Origin: Massilia sp. UBA2604
GTDB lineage: Bacteria > Pseudomonadota > Gammaproteobacteria > Burkholderiales > Burkholderiaceae_D
NCBI GenBank assembly: GCA_002339265.1
Contig: DDKG01000126.1
Location: 1-6,113 of the forward strand
Length of the DNA: 6,113 nt
Direction: 5' to 3'
The notes beneath the pieces were generated by a model, which had not been told where the DNA came from, searched no databases, and was given only the letters and a program-made list of their open reading frames with translations. Made by a program: the position numbers and the translations under genes. Shown here piece by piece: positions 1 through 6,113 of the stretch. Position 1 is the first letter of the stretch, and every line of letters starts with the position of its first letter.

Positions 1-741
1 GGCCAGTTCGACCTGGTGCTGGCGCCGAGCCGGCTGATGGTGAGGCAATTGCAGGAGATGGGAATAGAAGGCGCGCTGCACCAGCCGCTCGGCATCGATT
101 GCAGCGTGTTCCACCCCGAGCGGCGCGGCGCCGCCGTACGCGACGAACTGGCGCTGGATCCCGGGGTGTGCTTGCTGGTGTATGCCGGGCGCTTTACGGC
201 CGACAAGAAGCTGGATGTGCTGCTGGCGGCGATGGAGCGGCTTGGGCCAGGCTTCCACCTGTTGATGGTGGGCCCGGGCGAGGCCGCCTTCGAGGTGCCG
301 CCGGGCGCCCGGATCAGCCGCCTGCCGTTCCAGCGCGACCAACGTGCGCTGGCGCGCCTGCTGGCCAGCTGCGACCTGCTGGTGCATCCGGGCGATTGCG
401 AAACCTTTGGACTGATCGTGCTCGAGGCGATGGGGTGCGGCTTGCCGGTGGTGGCGGCGAACGCCGGCGGTCTCGCCGAACTCGTGGACGACGACACGGG
501 TGTGCTGGCGCGGCCCAATTGCCCCGCCAGCCTGGCCGAGGCAATCAGGCATGCGGCACGCTGCGACCTGGCGGCGCTCGGCGCCAACGCGCGGCGCAAG
601 GTCGAAGCGTCATTCGGCTGGGAGACGGTGTTTTCCCAGTTACTGACGCACTATTGCACGCTGCTGCCGCAGGATGCACAGGGTTGCGCGGCCCCGGGCC
701 GCGCACTCGACGGGCAATCCTATGCCCGGGCCGGTTATTAG
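1..741 (+). CDS. GT4-type glycosyltransferase, C-terminal part (5' end outside window)
   Basis: This is a retaining, nucleotide-sugar-dependent glycosyltransferase of the GT-B fold (glycosyl transferases group 1, CAZy GT4), expected to act in the cytoplasm on a glycan or lipid acceptor. 246 residues are visible and the frame is open to the first base, beginning GQFDLVLAPSRLM, a stretch typical of the end of the N-terminal Rossmann domain. The GTG at 16 is therefore internal, not a start. The C-terminal domain opens with YAGRF-TADKKLD (Arg64 and Lys69/70 of the visible part, the donor-phosphate-binding pair in this family). It continues to the EX7E motif, Glu134 to Glu142 in CETFGLIVLEAMGCGLPVV, followed by the usual AGGLAELV segment. 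The last 25 or so residues are low in conserved features. A full-length family member has about 350-400 residues, so roughly a third is missing. Donor and acceptor cannot be read from the sequence. Family assignment is secure; a specific role (exopolysaccharide, LPS or glycolipid) would be a guess. Confidence 0.93.
   Translation, partial: GQFDLVLAPSRLMVRQLQEMGIEGALHQPLGIDCSVFHPERRGAAVRDELALDPGVCLLVYAGRFTADKKLDVLLAAMERLGPGFHLLMVGPGEAAFEVPPGARISRLPFQRDQRALARLLASCDLLVHPGDCETFGLIVLEAMGCGLPVVAANAGGLAELVDDDTGVLARPNCPASLAEAIRHAARCDLAALGANARRKVEASFGWETVFSQLLTHYCTLLPQDAQGCAAPGRALDGQSYARAGY
686..704. repeat. GC-rich perfect inverted repeat near convergent gene ends
   Basis: GCGCGGCC (686-693), loop CCG, GGCCGCGC (697-704) form a perfect 8-bp stem inside the last codons of the glycosyltransferase, 34 bases before its stop codon and 41 bases beyond the stop of the opposite-strand lipoprotein gene. 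There is no T-tract on either side, so it is not a standard intrinsic terminator. It could pause or stabilise transcripts ending here, or be a chance result of GC-rich coding sequence. Confidence 0.35.
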
Positions 742-745
742 ACGC

Positions 746-1063
746 TTACCAGTAAGGGCCCCAGTAACCACCGCGATAGCGTGGCCCCCAGGCCCCATAT
801 GCGCCGGCGCCATTGCCCACGCGCTGCAATTCCTCGCGCGTGCCCAGATGCAGCACGCATTCGCGCCATGGATCGGTGTTCGCGCTATAGCCGAGCTGGC
901 TGCACGCCGGACCATAGATATTCATGAGTTCGGCCATCTCGGACTGCGCGCGCGCCGATTTTTCTTGCGGCGTCGAACAGGCCGCGGCCAGCAAGGCCAG
1001 GCCGATCGCTGCGGATGTGCGCATGATGGCCGGCATTCTTGCGCTCTTGGTGACGTTTTGCAT
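746..1063 (-). CDS. Small predicted outer-membrane lipoprotein, function unknown
   Basis: I do not recognise a named family. The 105-residue product starts MQNVTKSARMPAIMRT, a basic n-region, followed by a hydrophobic stretch (AAIGLALLAAAC, about residues 18-29) ending in a lipobox-like site with Cys29. Ser at position +2 argues against inner-membrane retention, so outer-membrane lipidation is inferred. The mature part is about 77 residues. It begins with a charged, probably helical segment (EKSARAQSEMAELM). Next comes a two-cysteine core, Cys54 in YGPACSQLGY and Cys69 in DPWRECVLHL, a spacing that resembles small proteobacterial envelope proteins and could allow a disulfide. It ends in a Gly/Tyr/Trp-rich tail (YRGGYWGPYW). 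The start is set by the strong Shine-Dalgarno at 1069-1076; an upstream in-frame ATG at 1093 has no such site. The gene converges on the glycosyltransferase with 4 bp between stops and diverges from the acylase gene. Lipoprotein call is fairly sure; function is open. Confidence 0.82.
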   Translation of the reverse strand: MQNVTKSARMPAIMRTSAAIGLALLAAACSTPQEKSARAQSEMAELMNIYGPACSQLGYSANTDPWRECVLHLGTREELQRVGNGAGAYGAWGPRYRGGYWGPYW

Positions 1064-1068
1064 GACAA

Positions 1069-1076
1069 CTCCTCCC
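1069..1076 (-). promoter_or_regulatory. Ribosome binding site of the lipoprotein gene
   Basis: Read on the minus strand the bases are GGGAGGAG, ending 5 nt before the ATG at 1063-1061. This near-perfect anti-16S match decides the start: the in-frame ATG 30 bases further upstream (1093) would put this site inside the coding region and has no comparable site of its own. Confidence 0.8.
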
Positions 1077-1313
1077 GCCGCATCACGCGGCATGATTCCA
1101 GAATAGCATCGCCGACACGCCCTGCGTGTGCGATGGCAAACGAATAGTGAGATTCTTCAGATGCTTCAGGGTTGCACTCGGTGTCACATATTGGGACGGA
1201 TGTGCCCGCCTTCAATGACAACAGCAGGTACGGCGCCGCAGGCATGGCGGATGCGCTCGTGACACCAGCTGCGATGGGGTATTTTTCTCGCGCCACGCCG
1301 CCTCACACGTGAC

Positions 1314-1335
1314 TTTTCTGGCAATTTTCTGGCAA
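1314..1335 (+). repeat. Perfect tandem 11-bp direct repeat upstream of the acylase gene
   Basis: TTTTCTGGCAA occurs twice in direct succession (1314-1324 and 1325-1335) with no mismatch, 31 bases before the acylase start codon. A period of 11 bp is about one helical turn, which would place both copies on the same face of the DNA, as in tandem regulator sites. The same bases also make up the sigma-54-like promoter elements. Seen directly; a regulatory role is inference. Confidence 0.75.
1318..1334 (+). promoter_or_regulatory. Possible sigma-54 (-24/-12) promoter for the acylase gene
   Basis: CTGGCA at 1318-1323, six bases, then TGGCA at 1330-1334. The GG (1320-1321) and GC (1332-1333) doublets have the exact 10-bp gap required by sigma-54 (consensus YTGGCACG-N4-TTGCW). 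The mismatches are AT for CG after TGGCA and TGGC for TTGC in the -12 element. Transcription would start near 1345, giving a leader of about 22 nt containing the Shine-Dalgarno at 1354-1358. The geometry fits well, but the match arises from a tandem repeat and could be chance; no enhancer-binding site or RpoN activator gene is in view. Confidence 0.33.
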
Positions 1336-1353
1336 CATACGCCCCCTGATAAC

Positions 1354-1358
1354 GGAGG
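1354..1358 (+). promoter_or_regulatory. Ribosome binding site of the acylase gene
   Basis: GGAGG lies 8 nt before the ATG at 1367. It supports this start, which also yields a complete membrane anchor at the N-terminus. Confidence 0.8.
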
Positions 1359-1366
1359 CGCGACGT

Positions 1367-3805
1367 ATGGACACATCCCTGGGCAAGTCCCGATGGAAGA
1401 CCTGGACCCTGCGCGGGATCGGGGCGCTGCTGGCGCTCGTCCTGCTGACAATCCTGGCCATCTGGTTGTTCCTGAGGGGCAGCCTGGCCCAGCTCGACGG
1501 CGAGCGGCGGGTGGCCGGTCTGGCGGGTGAAGTCAGGGTCGAGCGCGACGCGGGCGGGGTGCCCCTGATCAGCGGCGCCAGCCGGCTCGACGTCGCCTAT
1601 GCGACCGGCTTCGTACACGGCCAGGAGCGCTTCTTCCAGATGGATTTGTTGCGCCGCACGGCGGCCGGCGAATTGGCCGAACTGTTCGGCGCGCAGGCGC
1701 TGCCCACCGATCGCACCCACCGCCTGCACCGCTTCCGCGCCCGCGCGCTGGAGACCGTGGCGCGCCTGCCGGCGCCGGAGCGCGCGCTGCTGGAACGCTA
1801 TGCGCAGGGCGTCAACGAGGGCCTCGACGCGCTCGGCGCGCGGCCCTTCGAATACGCGCTGACCGGCGCCGCGCCGCGGCCGTGGTCGGCGCCCGACTCG
1901 CTGCTGGTGGTGTGGGCCATGTACATCGACCTGCAAGGCGCCCAGCAGGCGCGCGAGCTGGCGCGCGGCTGGCTACGCGCGCACAGCGACGAGGCGCAGC
2001 TGGCTTTCCTGCTGCCCGAGGCGACCGCTTTCGACACGACCCTCGACGGGGGCGAGGTCAAGGCGGCGAGCGCGCTGCCTCCGCAGGCCCCGGCCTGGTG
2101 GGGTGGCGCGCCGGATGCCCCCGGCGCGCCGGTCAAGCTGGCCGGCCTGGAAGTCACCGACTCGGTCGGCAGCAACAACTATGCGCTGGCCGGCAGCCGC
2201 AGCACTACCGGCGCCGCCATCGTGGCCGACGACATGCACCTGGGCCTGCGGCTGCCGAACATCTGGTACCGCCTCGCGCTGCGCTTTCCCGATCCGGGCG
2301 CGCCCGGCGGCCAGCGCCGCCTGGCCGGCGTCAGCCTGCCAGGCGCGCCGCCTTCCGTCATCGTCGGCAGCAACGGGCAGGTGGCCTGGGCCTTCACCAA
2401 CAGCTATGCCGATTCGCTCGACCTGGTCGAGCTGCAGGTCGACCAGGCGCGCCCGGATCAGGTGGGACTGCCAGGCGGCTGGGAGACGCCGCGCGAGCAT
2501 GTCGAGTCGATCGCCGTGAAAGGCGCCGCGGCCGAACGCATGGTCGTGCGCGAGACCTCGATTGGCCCGATCCGCGAAGTGGCGGGACGCAGCTACGCGG
2601 TGCACTGGATTGCCCACGATCCGGCCGCGCTCAACATGAACCACCTGAAGCTCGAGACGGTGGCCAATGTCGAGGATGCGCTGGCGGCTGCCGCCAGCAA
2701 CGGCATCCCGGCACAGAACTTCGTGGCCGGCGACGTGCAAGGGAATATCGGTTGGACCATCGCCGGCCTGCTGCCGCGCCGCTCCGGCGAAAGCCAGATC
2801 CAGGCCGGCCTTGCCGAGGGCTTCCCGCTCGCCGCCGACAGCGGCGCCCAGACCTGGAGCGAGGTCCTGCCCTACGTCGACTACCCGCGCATCGTCAATC
2901 CCGCCGACGGCCAGATCACGACCGCCAACAGCCGTCAGCTGTCCGGCGTCGGACACGCGCTGCTGGGCGACGGCGGCTACGACCTGGGCCAGCGCAACCG
3001 CCAGCTGCATGAAGGCCTGCAGGCCATGGGCGACAAGGTCGATGTGCGCCGCGCCTTCGACGGCGCCCTCGACGACCGCGCGATCCTGGTTGGCCAGTGG
3101 CGCCAGCGCGCACTGGATGCGCTCGATGCCCAGGCACTGGCCGATCACCCGCAGCGCGCCGAATTCCGTCGCCTGCTGGAGAGCAGCTGGAGCGGGCGCG
3201 CCAGCGTCGAGTCGGTCGGCTATCGCCTGGCGCGCGATTACATGTGGGCCGTACACGACCTGCTGTACGGCGGCCTGAATGCGGCGCTGAAGGAGATCGA
3301 TCCGAAAGCCAGTGCGGCTGCGGCCAGCACGCGCTGGCCGGCGGTGGCCGCGCGCCTGCTCGACGAACAGCCGCCGGGCTGGCTGCCGGCCGGCCATGCC
3401 TCGTGGCGCGCGCTGCAGCTGGCGGCGGTGGACCGCGCCATCGCGGCGCTGGTCGATGCCGGCACGCCGCTGGCCGAGGCCAGCTGGGGCGCACGCAACA
3501 CCGCCGACATCGCGCACCCGATCAGCATGGCCGCGCCCGCGCTGCGTCCCTGGCTTGCCGCGCCAAGTCAGGCGCTGGCGGGCGACGCCCACATGCCGCG
3601 CGTGGCCGGACCGAAGTTCGGCCAGTCGGAGCGGCTGACCGTGTCGCCGGGGCGCGAAGAGGAAGGTTTATACAATATGCCGGGCGGGCAGAGCGGACAT
3701 CCGCTGTCGCCGTTCTTCCTGCTGGACCACGCGGCCTGGGTCGAGGGCAAGCCGGCGCCGTTGTTGCCGGGGGCGGTGAAGCACACCTTGCGGTTTGTGC
3801 CGTGA
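1367..3805 (+). CDS. Penicillin acylase family protein (Ntn-hydrolase, peptidase S45), membrane-anchored
   Basis: Amide-bond hydrolase of the penicillin/acyl-homoserine-lactone acylase superfamily, made as one chain that cuts itself into alpha and beta subunits. The N-terminus (K7, R9, K11, R16, then a hydrophobic stretch at about 17-36) is an uncleaved anchor or signal segment without a clear cleavage site, so the enzyme likely sits on the periplasmic face of the inner membrane. Alpha-chain hallmarks follow: GGVPLI at 63-68 and GFVHGQERFFQMDLLRR. The self-processing junction is VG-SNNYALAGSRS, making Ser269 the new N-terminal nucleophile. The segment SNGQVAWAFTNSYAD matches the family oxyanion region, with Asn where E. 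coli penicillin G acylase has Ala69. Asn451 in IPAQNFVAGDVQGNIGW fits the catalytic Asn. The C-terminus keeps the family's PGGQSGHPLSPFF block and ends in TLRFVP. At 812 residues it is full length for the family. Substrate (beta-lactam, N-acyl lactone, other amide) cannot be inferred. It is monocistronic by context, with a REPIN-like repeat just downstream. Confidence 0.95.
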   Translation: MDTSLGKSRWKTWTLRGIGALLALVLLTILAIWLFLRGSLAQLDGERRVAGLAGEVRVERDAGGVPLISGASRLDVAYATGFVHGQERFFQMDLLRRTAAGELAELFGAQALPTDRTHRLHRFRARALETVARLPAPERALLERYAQGVNEGLDALGARPFEYALTGAAPRPWSAPDSLLVVWAMYIDLQGAQQARELARGWLRAHSDEAQLAFLLPEATAFDTTLDGGEVKAASALPPQAPAWWGGAPDAPGAPVKLAGLEVTDSVGSNNYALAGSRSTTGAAIVADDMHLGLRLPNIWYRLALRFPDPGAPGGQRRLAGVSLPGAPPSVIVGSNGQVAWAFTNSYADSLDLVELQVDQARPDQVGLPGGWETPREHVESIAVKGAAAERMVVRETSIGPIREVAGRSYAVHWIAHDPAALNMNHLKLETVANVEDALAAAASNGIPAQNFVAGDVQGNIGWTIAGLLPRRSGESQIQAGLAEGFPLAADSGAQTWSEVLPYVDYPRIVNPADGQITTANSRQLSGVGHALLGDGGYDLGQRNRQLHEGLQAMGDKVDVRRAFDGALDDRAILVGQWRQRALDALDAQALADHPQRAEFRRLLESSWSGRASVESVGYRLARDYMWAVHDLLYGGLNAALKEIDPKASAAAASTRWPAVAARLLDEQPPGWLPAGHASWRALQLAAVDRAIAALVDAGTPLAEASWGARNTADIAHPISMAAPALRPWLAAPSQALAGDAHMPRVAGPKFGQSERLTVSPGREEEGLYNMPGGQSGHPLSPFFLLDHAAWVEGKPAPLLPGAVKHTLRFVP

Positions 3806-3841
3806 GCGCACAGCTGATGTCGTCTTCTTTTGTTAGCCTCA

Positions 3842-3952
3842 GCACGTCGTTCCCGCGAAGGCGGGAACCTAAGTCCTTACCGTCACTACTTACATCGAAC
3901 GCAGTCTGACTGCGAGCAGCCTTGGGTTCCCGCCTTCGCGGGAACGACGTGC
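3842..3952. repeat. REPIN-like inverted pair of palindromic repeats
   Basis: Two 32-bp arms, 3842-3873 and 3921-3952, are reverse complements at 31 of 32 positions (T at 3870 faces G at 3924, which would need A to pair), separated by 47 bases. Each arm contains its own perfect hairpin: GTTCCCGC-GAAG-GCGGGAAC at 3849-3868 and GTTCCCGC-CTTC-GCGGGAAC at 3926-3945. The architecture, two REP palindromes facing each other in about 110 bp between convergent genes, is that of REPINs/BIMEs, non-autonomous elements mobilised by RAYT (TnpA-REP) transposases encoded elsewhere. This core palindrome resembles dispersed repeats I associate with beta- and gammaproteobacterial genomes. It probably also protects or ends transcripts from both neighbours, but no T-tract follows either hairpin, so it is not a textbook terminator. 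Copy number and a cognate RAYT cannot be seen here. Confidence 0.8.
3900..3914. repeat. Small palindrome within the REPIN-like spacer
   Basis: CGCAGTC-T-GACTGCG is a perfect 7-bp inverted repeat around one central base, lying off-centre in the 47-base spacer. With the outer arms it would make a third stem if the element folds as single-stranded DNA or RNA. Confidence 0.6.
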
Positions 3953-4000
3953 GTGGGCCGCGGGCTGGCGGTGAGGCGCGTAGCCGGTGATACTTCGCCG

Positions 4001-6113
4001 CTACTTGGCCGGCAAGGCCAGCTGCGCATGCTGCAGCATCTCGGTGATCTTCTCGGCGCTGGAGGGATGGCCCAGGTAGTAGCCCTGCACCATGTCGCAG
4101 CCATACTCCTCGAGCAGCAGGAGCTGTTCGCCGGTCTCGACGCCCTCGGCCACCACCACCATCTTGAGGCCGTGGGCCATGGCGATGATGGCGCGCGTGA
4201 TGGCGGCGTTCTCCGAATCCTGGGGCAGGCCGGCGATGAAGCTGCGGTCGATCTTCAGGGCCCGCACGTCGAAGCGCTTCAGGTAATTCATCGATGAATA
4301 GCCGGTGCCGAAGTCGTCGATCGACAGGTGCACGCCGATGCCGCGCAGCTGCTCGAGCGTGACCAGCGTGGCGCGCGCATCGTCCATCAAGGTGCCTTCG
4401 GTCAGCTCCAGTTCCAGCAGGCGCGGCTCGAGCCCGGTCTCGGTCAGGGCCGACAGCACGATCTGCGACAGGTTCTCGTCCTTGAACTGCTTGGCCGACA
4501 GGTTGACCGCGATGCGCAGCAGGCGCCGCGTCAAGCGCTGCCAGGCGCGCGCCTGGCGGCAGGCGGTGCGCAGCACCCATTCGCCGATCGGGACGATCAG
4601 GCCGGTCTCTTCGGCCAGCGGGATGAATTCGGTCGGCGGCACCAGCCCGCGCTCGGGGTGGCGCCAGCGCACCAGCGCCTCGACGCCCACGATCTCGGAC
4701 GTTGCTACGGCCCGCTGCGGCTGGTAGACCAGGTACAGCTCGTCGTTCTGCAGCGCGCGGCGCAGGCCCACCTCGAGCTTCACGTGGCTCATGATCTGCA
4801 TCGTCAGCGAAGAGCTGTACAGCTTGGCGTTGTTCTTGCCGCAGTTCTTGGCGTGATACATCGCGGTGTCGGCGAATTTCAACAGCGAGCCGCAGTCGTC
4901 GCCATCCTCGGGGAACAGCGAGATGCCGATGCTGGCGGTGACGAAGATCTCGTTGCCCTCGATCAGGAAGGGGCGCCGCATCGCTTCCTTGACGCGGGTG
5001 GCGACGTTCAACGCATGCTCGACCCGCTCCAGGTCGGGAATCAGGATGGTGAACTCGTCGCCGCCCAGGCGCGCCAGGTTGGTGGCGCTGCTTGTGCCAC
5101 GGTCTGCTCCCGGCTCGCTGCCTTCCCCGCGCGAGACCAGGTCGCTGGGGCGGGTGGTCTCGCGCAGGCGATCCGAGACCATCTTGAGCAGCTGGTCGCC
5201 GGCGTTGTGGCCCAGGGTGTCGTTGATGCGCTTGAAGGCGTCGAGGTCCATGAACAGCACCGCGAACTTCTTGTTGCCGATCTTGGCGCGCTGCAGCTCG
5301 CGCTCCAGCGTTTCCAGAAAGGCCTGGCGGTTGGGGATGCCGGTCAGGCCGTCGCAATAGGCCAGGCGCCGGATCTGTTCCTCGGCGCGCTTGCGTTCGC
5401 TGATGTCGCGCACCAGGCCCAGCACCTCGGACGGGCTGGTGGCCACCAGCCGCGCCTCGAAATGCAGCACCTCGCCGCATTCGATCAGTTCGTACTCGAC
5501 CGAACGCACCTGCTGGGTGGCGAGCACGGTCTTCATCTGTTCCAGCATGCGCGCCGCGATCTCGGGCGGCAGCGTGTCGGACAGGTGCTTGCCGATGAAG
5601 CGCGCGCTCGCCAGGGGAAGGCTGGCCGGGCGGCCCGGGCACGACTGGCCCGGGTGTTCCTGGCCGGGTTCGTAATCGAGATAGAAGCCGTCCGCGTTCA
5701 GGCGAAAGAAGGTGTCGGGGATGGCTTCGAGCACGGCGCGGTTCTGGGCGTCGGCGATGCGCAGGCGGGCGATGGCGTCGCTGGCGCGCAGCACATACAG
5801 CACGCGGTGGCCGAGGATCGGCCAGTTGATCGGCTTGGAAACGAAGTCGGTGGCGCCGACCTCGTAGGCCTGGGTCACGGCTTCGACGTCGTCGCTGCCG
5901 GTGACCATGACGATCGGGACGCAGGCGCCATCCGGATCAAAGGCGCGGATCGTGCGGCAGGCCGTGAAGCCGTCCATGCGCGGCATGTCGACGTCCATCA
6001 GGATCAGGTCGGGCATGCGCGCGTGCGCCAGCTCGACCGCTTCCAGGCCGTCGCCGGCCTCGATGCCGTTCAGCCCGACCTGGGCCAGCATTTCGAGCAT
6101 CAGGAGGCGCATG
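4001..6113 (-). CDS. Response regulator with PAS, GGDEF and EAL domains (c-di-GMP turnover), 5' end outside window
   Basis: Cytoplasmic signalling protein that should make and/or degrade cyclic di-GMP under control of a receiver domain. 703 residues are counted from the Met at 6112, but that Met aligns inside receiver helix 1 (typical proteins have ..VDDD-x-MRLLM), so the true start and the acidic pair lie beyond the window. REC, about 1-105: phosphoacceptor Asp40 in [10 protein letters not shown], Thr71 and Lys93-Pro94. PAS, about 115-235: ends in the usual [13 protein letters not shown] linker. GGDEF, about 245-425: metal-site [16 protein letters not shown] and an intact GGDEF at 350-354; an RxxD inhibitory motif (Arg321, Asp324) sits 25 residues before it instead of the usual 5. 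EAL, about 440-690: EAL at 478-480, Asn537, Glu569, Asp599-Asp600 in DDFGTGYSS, Lys620, Glu656 and Gln676 are all present, so phosphodiesterase activity is expected. Which activity dominates is not predictable. It converges on the acylase gene. Confidence 0.95.
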   Translation of the reverse strand, partial: MRLLMLEMLAQVGLNGIEAGDGLEAVELAHARMPDLILMDVDMPRMDGFTACRTIRAFDPDGACVPIVMVTGSDDVEAVTQAYEVGATDFVSKPINWPILGHRVLYVLRASDAIARLRIADAQNRAVLEAIPDTFFRLNADGFYLDYEPGQEHPGQSCPGRPASLPLASARFIGKHLSDTLPPEIAARMLEQMKTVLATQQVRSVEYELIECGEVLHFEARLVATSPSEVLGLVRDISERKRAEEQIRRLAYCDGLTGIPNRQAFLETLERELQRAKIGNKKFAVLFMDLDAFKRINDTLGHNAGDQLLKMVSDRLRETTRPSDLVSRGEGSEPGADRGTSSATNLARLGGDEFTILIPDLERVEHALNVATRVKEAMRRPFLIEGNEIFVTASIGISLFPEDGDDCGSLLKFADTAMYHAKNCGKNNAKLYSSSLTMQIMSHVKLEVGLRRALQNDELYLVYQPQRAVATSEIVGVEALVRWRHPERGLVPPTEFIPLAEETGLIVPIGEWVLRTACRQARAWQRLTRRLLRIAVNLSAKQFKDENLSQIVLSALTETGLEPRLLELELTEGTLMDDARATLVTLEQLRGIGVHLSIDDFGTGYSSMNYLKRFDVRALKIDRSFIAGLPQDSENAAITRAIIAMAHGLKMVVVAEGVETGEQLLLLEEYGCDMVQGYYLGHPSSAEKITEMLQHAQLALPAK

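Larger units (their letters stand above)
1064..1366. other. Divergent intergenic region between lipoprotein and acylase genes
   Basis: These 303 bases separate two outward-facing genes and should hold both promoters. No convincing gene is present; the reading frames crossing it have no start with a ribosome site. Visible items are a small perfect inverted repeat ACACGC-CCT-GCGTGT at 1115-1129, close upstream of the lipoprotein gene, where a regulator could bind; a possible rightward sigma-70 pair, GTGACA at 1259-1264 and TATTTT at 1280-1285, with a short 15-bp spacer; and, nearer the acylase, the tandem 11-bp repeat and sigma-54-like site listed separately. For the lipoprotein I find no -35/-10 pair with acceptable spacing; TATTCT (minus strand, 1105-1100) is only a lone -10-like hexamer. 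Confidence 0.6.

Noticed and set aside
16..18. GTG as start of the glycosyltransferase
   Set aside because: The frame is open to base 1 and the preceding residues (GQFDL) continue a typical family segment; the protein would lack its whole N-terminal domain.
1091..1093. Upstream in-frame ATG for the lipoprotein
   Set aside because: It lacks a Shine-Dalgarno and would add 10 residues before a standard signal peptide, while the ATG at 1063 has GGGAGGAG at ideal distance.
674..1147. 157-codon plus-strand frame across the lipoprotein gene
   Set aside because: No ribosome site, Arg/Ala/His-rich, and it covers the better supported lipoprotein gene with its lipobox and strong Shine-Dalgarno.
1973..3592. 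539-codon open frame on the minus strand opposite the acylase gene
   Set aside because: Shadow of the acylase in a high-GC genome; composition is repetitive Arg/Ala/Gly/Val with no recognisable motif, signal or ribosome site.
3842..3952. CRISPR-like repeat pair
   Set aside because: Only two copies, in inverted rather than direct orientation, and each is a full palindrome; no array or cas gene.
3842..3952. Classical intrinsic terminator for the acylase or the GGDEF-EAL gene
   Set aside because: The hairpins are strong, but no run of T follows them in either direction.
3522..5642. Long open frame on the minus strand (706 codons) overlapping the GGDEF-EAL gene
   Set aside because: It is an alternate frame of a GC-rich gene: Arg/Ala/Pro-rich, no domain, and it runs through the REPIN-like repeat and into the acylase gene. 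The overlapping frame has full REC-PAS-GGDEF-EAL motifs.
6110..6112. ATG as true start of the c-di-GMP protein
   Set aside because: It would remove the first beta strand and the acidic pair of the receiver domain; MRLLM aligns with helix 1 of receiver domains, so the gene continues beyond the window.
1..6113. A single functional system linking glycosyltransferase, lipoprotein, acylase and c-di-GMP protein
   Set aside because: Orientations alternate, no two adjacent genes share a transcript, and no common substrate or domain pairing is visible; co-location looks incidental.

Overview
The window is GC-rich and densely coded, with codon use strongly biased to G or C in third positions. The gene types (a GT4 glycosyltransferase, a small lipoprotein, a membrane-anchored penicillin-acylase-family hydrolase and a REC-PAS-GGDEF-EAL protein) and a palindromic repeat of the 'GTTCCCGC-GAAG-GCGGGAAC' type suggest a Gram-negative betaproteobacterium, possibly Oxalobacteraceae such as Massilia or Duganella. 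That placement is inference from style, not from a marker gene.

Layout: (i) 1-741 (+) is the C-terminal part of a GT-B fold glycosyltransferase that runs in from the left edge. (ii) 746-1063 (-) is a 105-residue predicted lipoprotein, converging on the glycosyltransferase with only 4 bp between the two stop codons. (iii) 1064-1366 is a divergent intergenic region with a strong Shine-Dalgarno at each end, a perfect tandem 11-bp repeat and, lying on that repeat, a possible sigma-54 type -24/-12 promoter facing right. (iv) 1367-3805 (+) is a complete 812-residue penicillin acylase family (Ntn-hydrolase) protein with an N-terminal membrane anchor. (v) 3806-4000 is a short convergent intergenic region holding a 111-bp REPIN-like element: two 32-bp arms in inverted orientation (31 of 32 positions matching), each arm itself a hairpin. 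(vi) 4001-6113 (-) is a multidomain cyclic-di-GMP protein whose first residues lie beyond the right edge.

The four genes do not form one operon: orientations alternate (+, -, +, -), so each is probably transcribed separately. No shared pathway can be read from the sequence. The glycosyltransferase would act in the cytoplasm on polysaccharide or lipid-linked sugar, the lipoprotein and acylase in the cell envelope, and the GGDEF-EAL protein in cytoplasmic signalling.

I found no clear new defence, mobile or RNA-based system. The best second-look items are the REPIN-like repeat, a roughly 20-residue insertion between the inhibitory RxxD site and the GGDEF motif of an otherwise intact two-enzyme c-di-GMP protein, and the tandem repeat / sigma-54-like promoter in front of the acylase.
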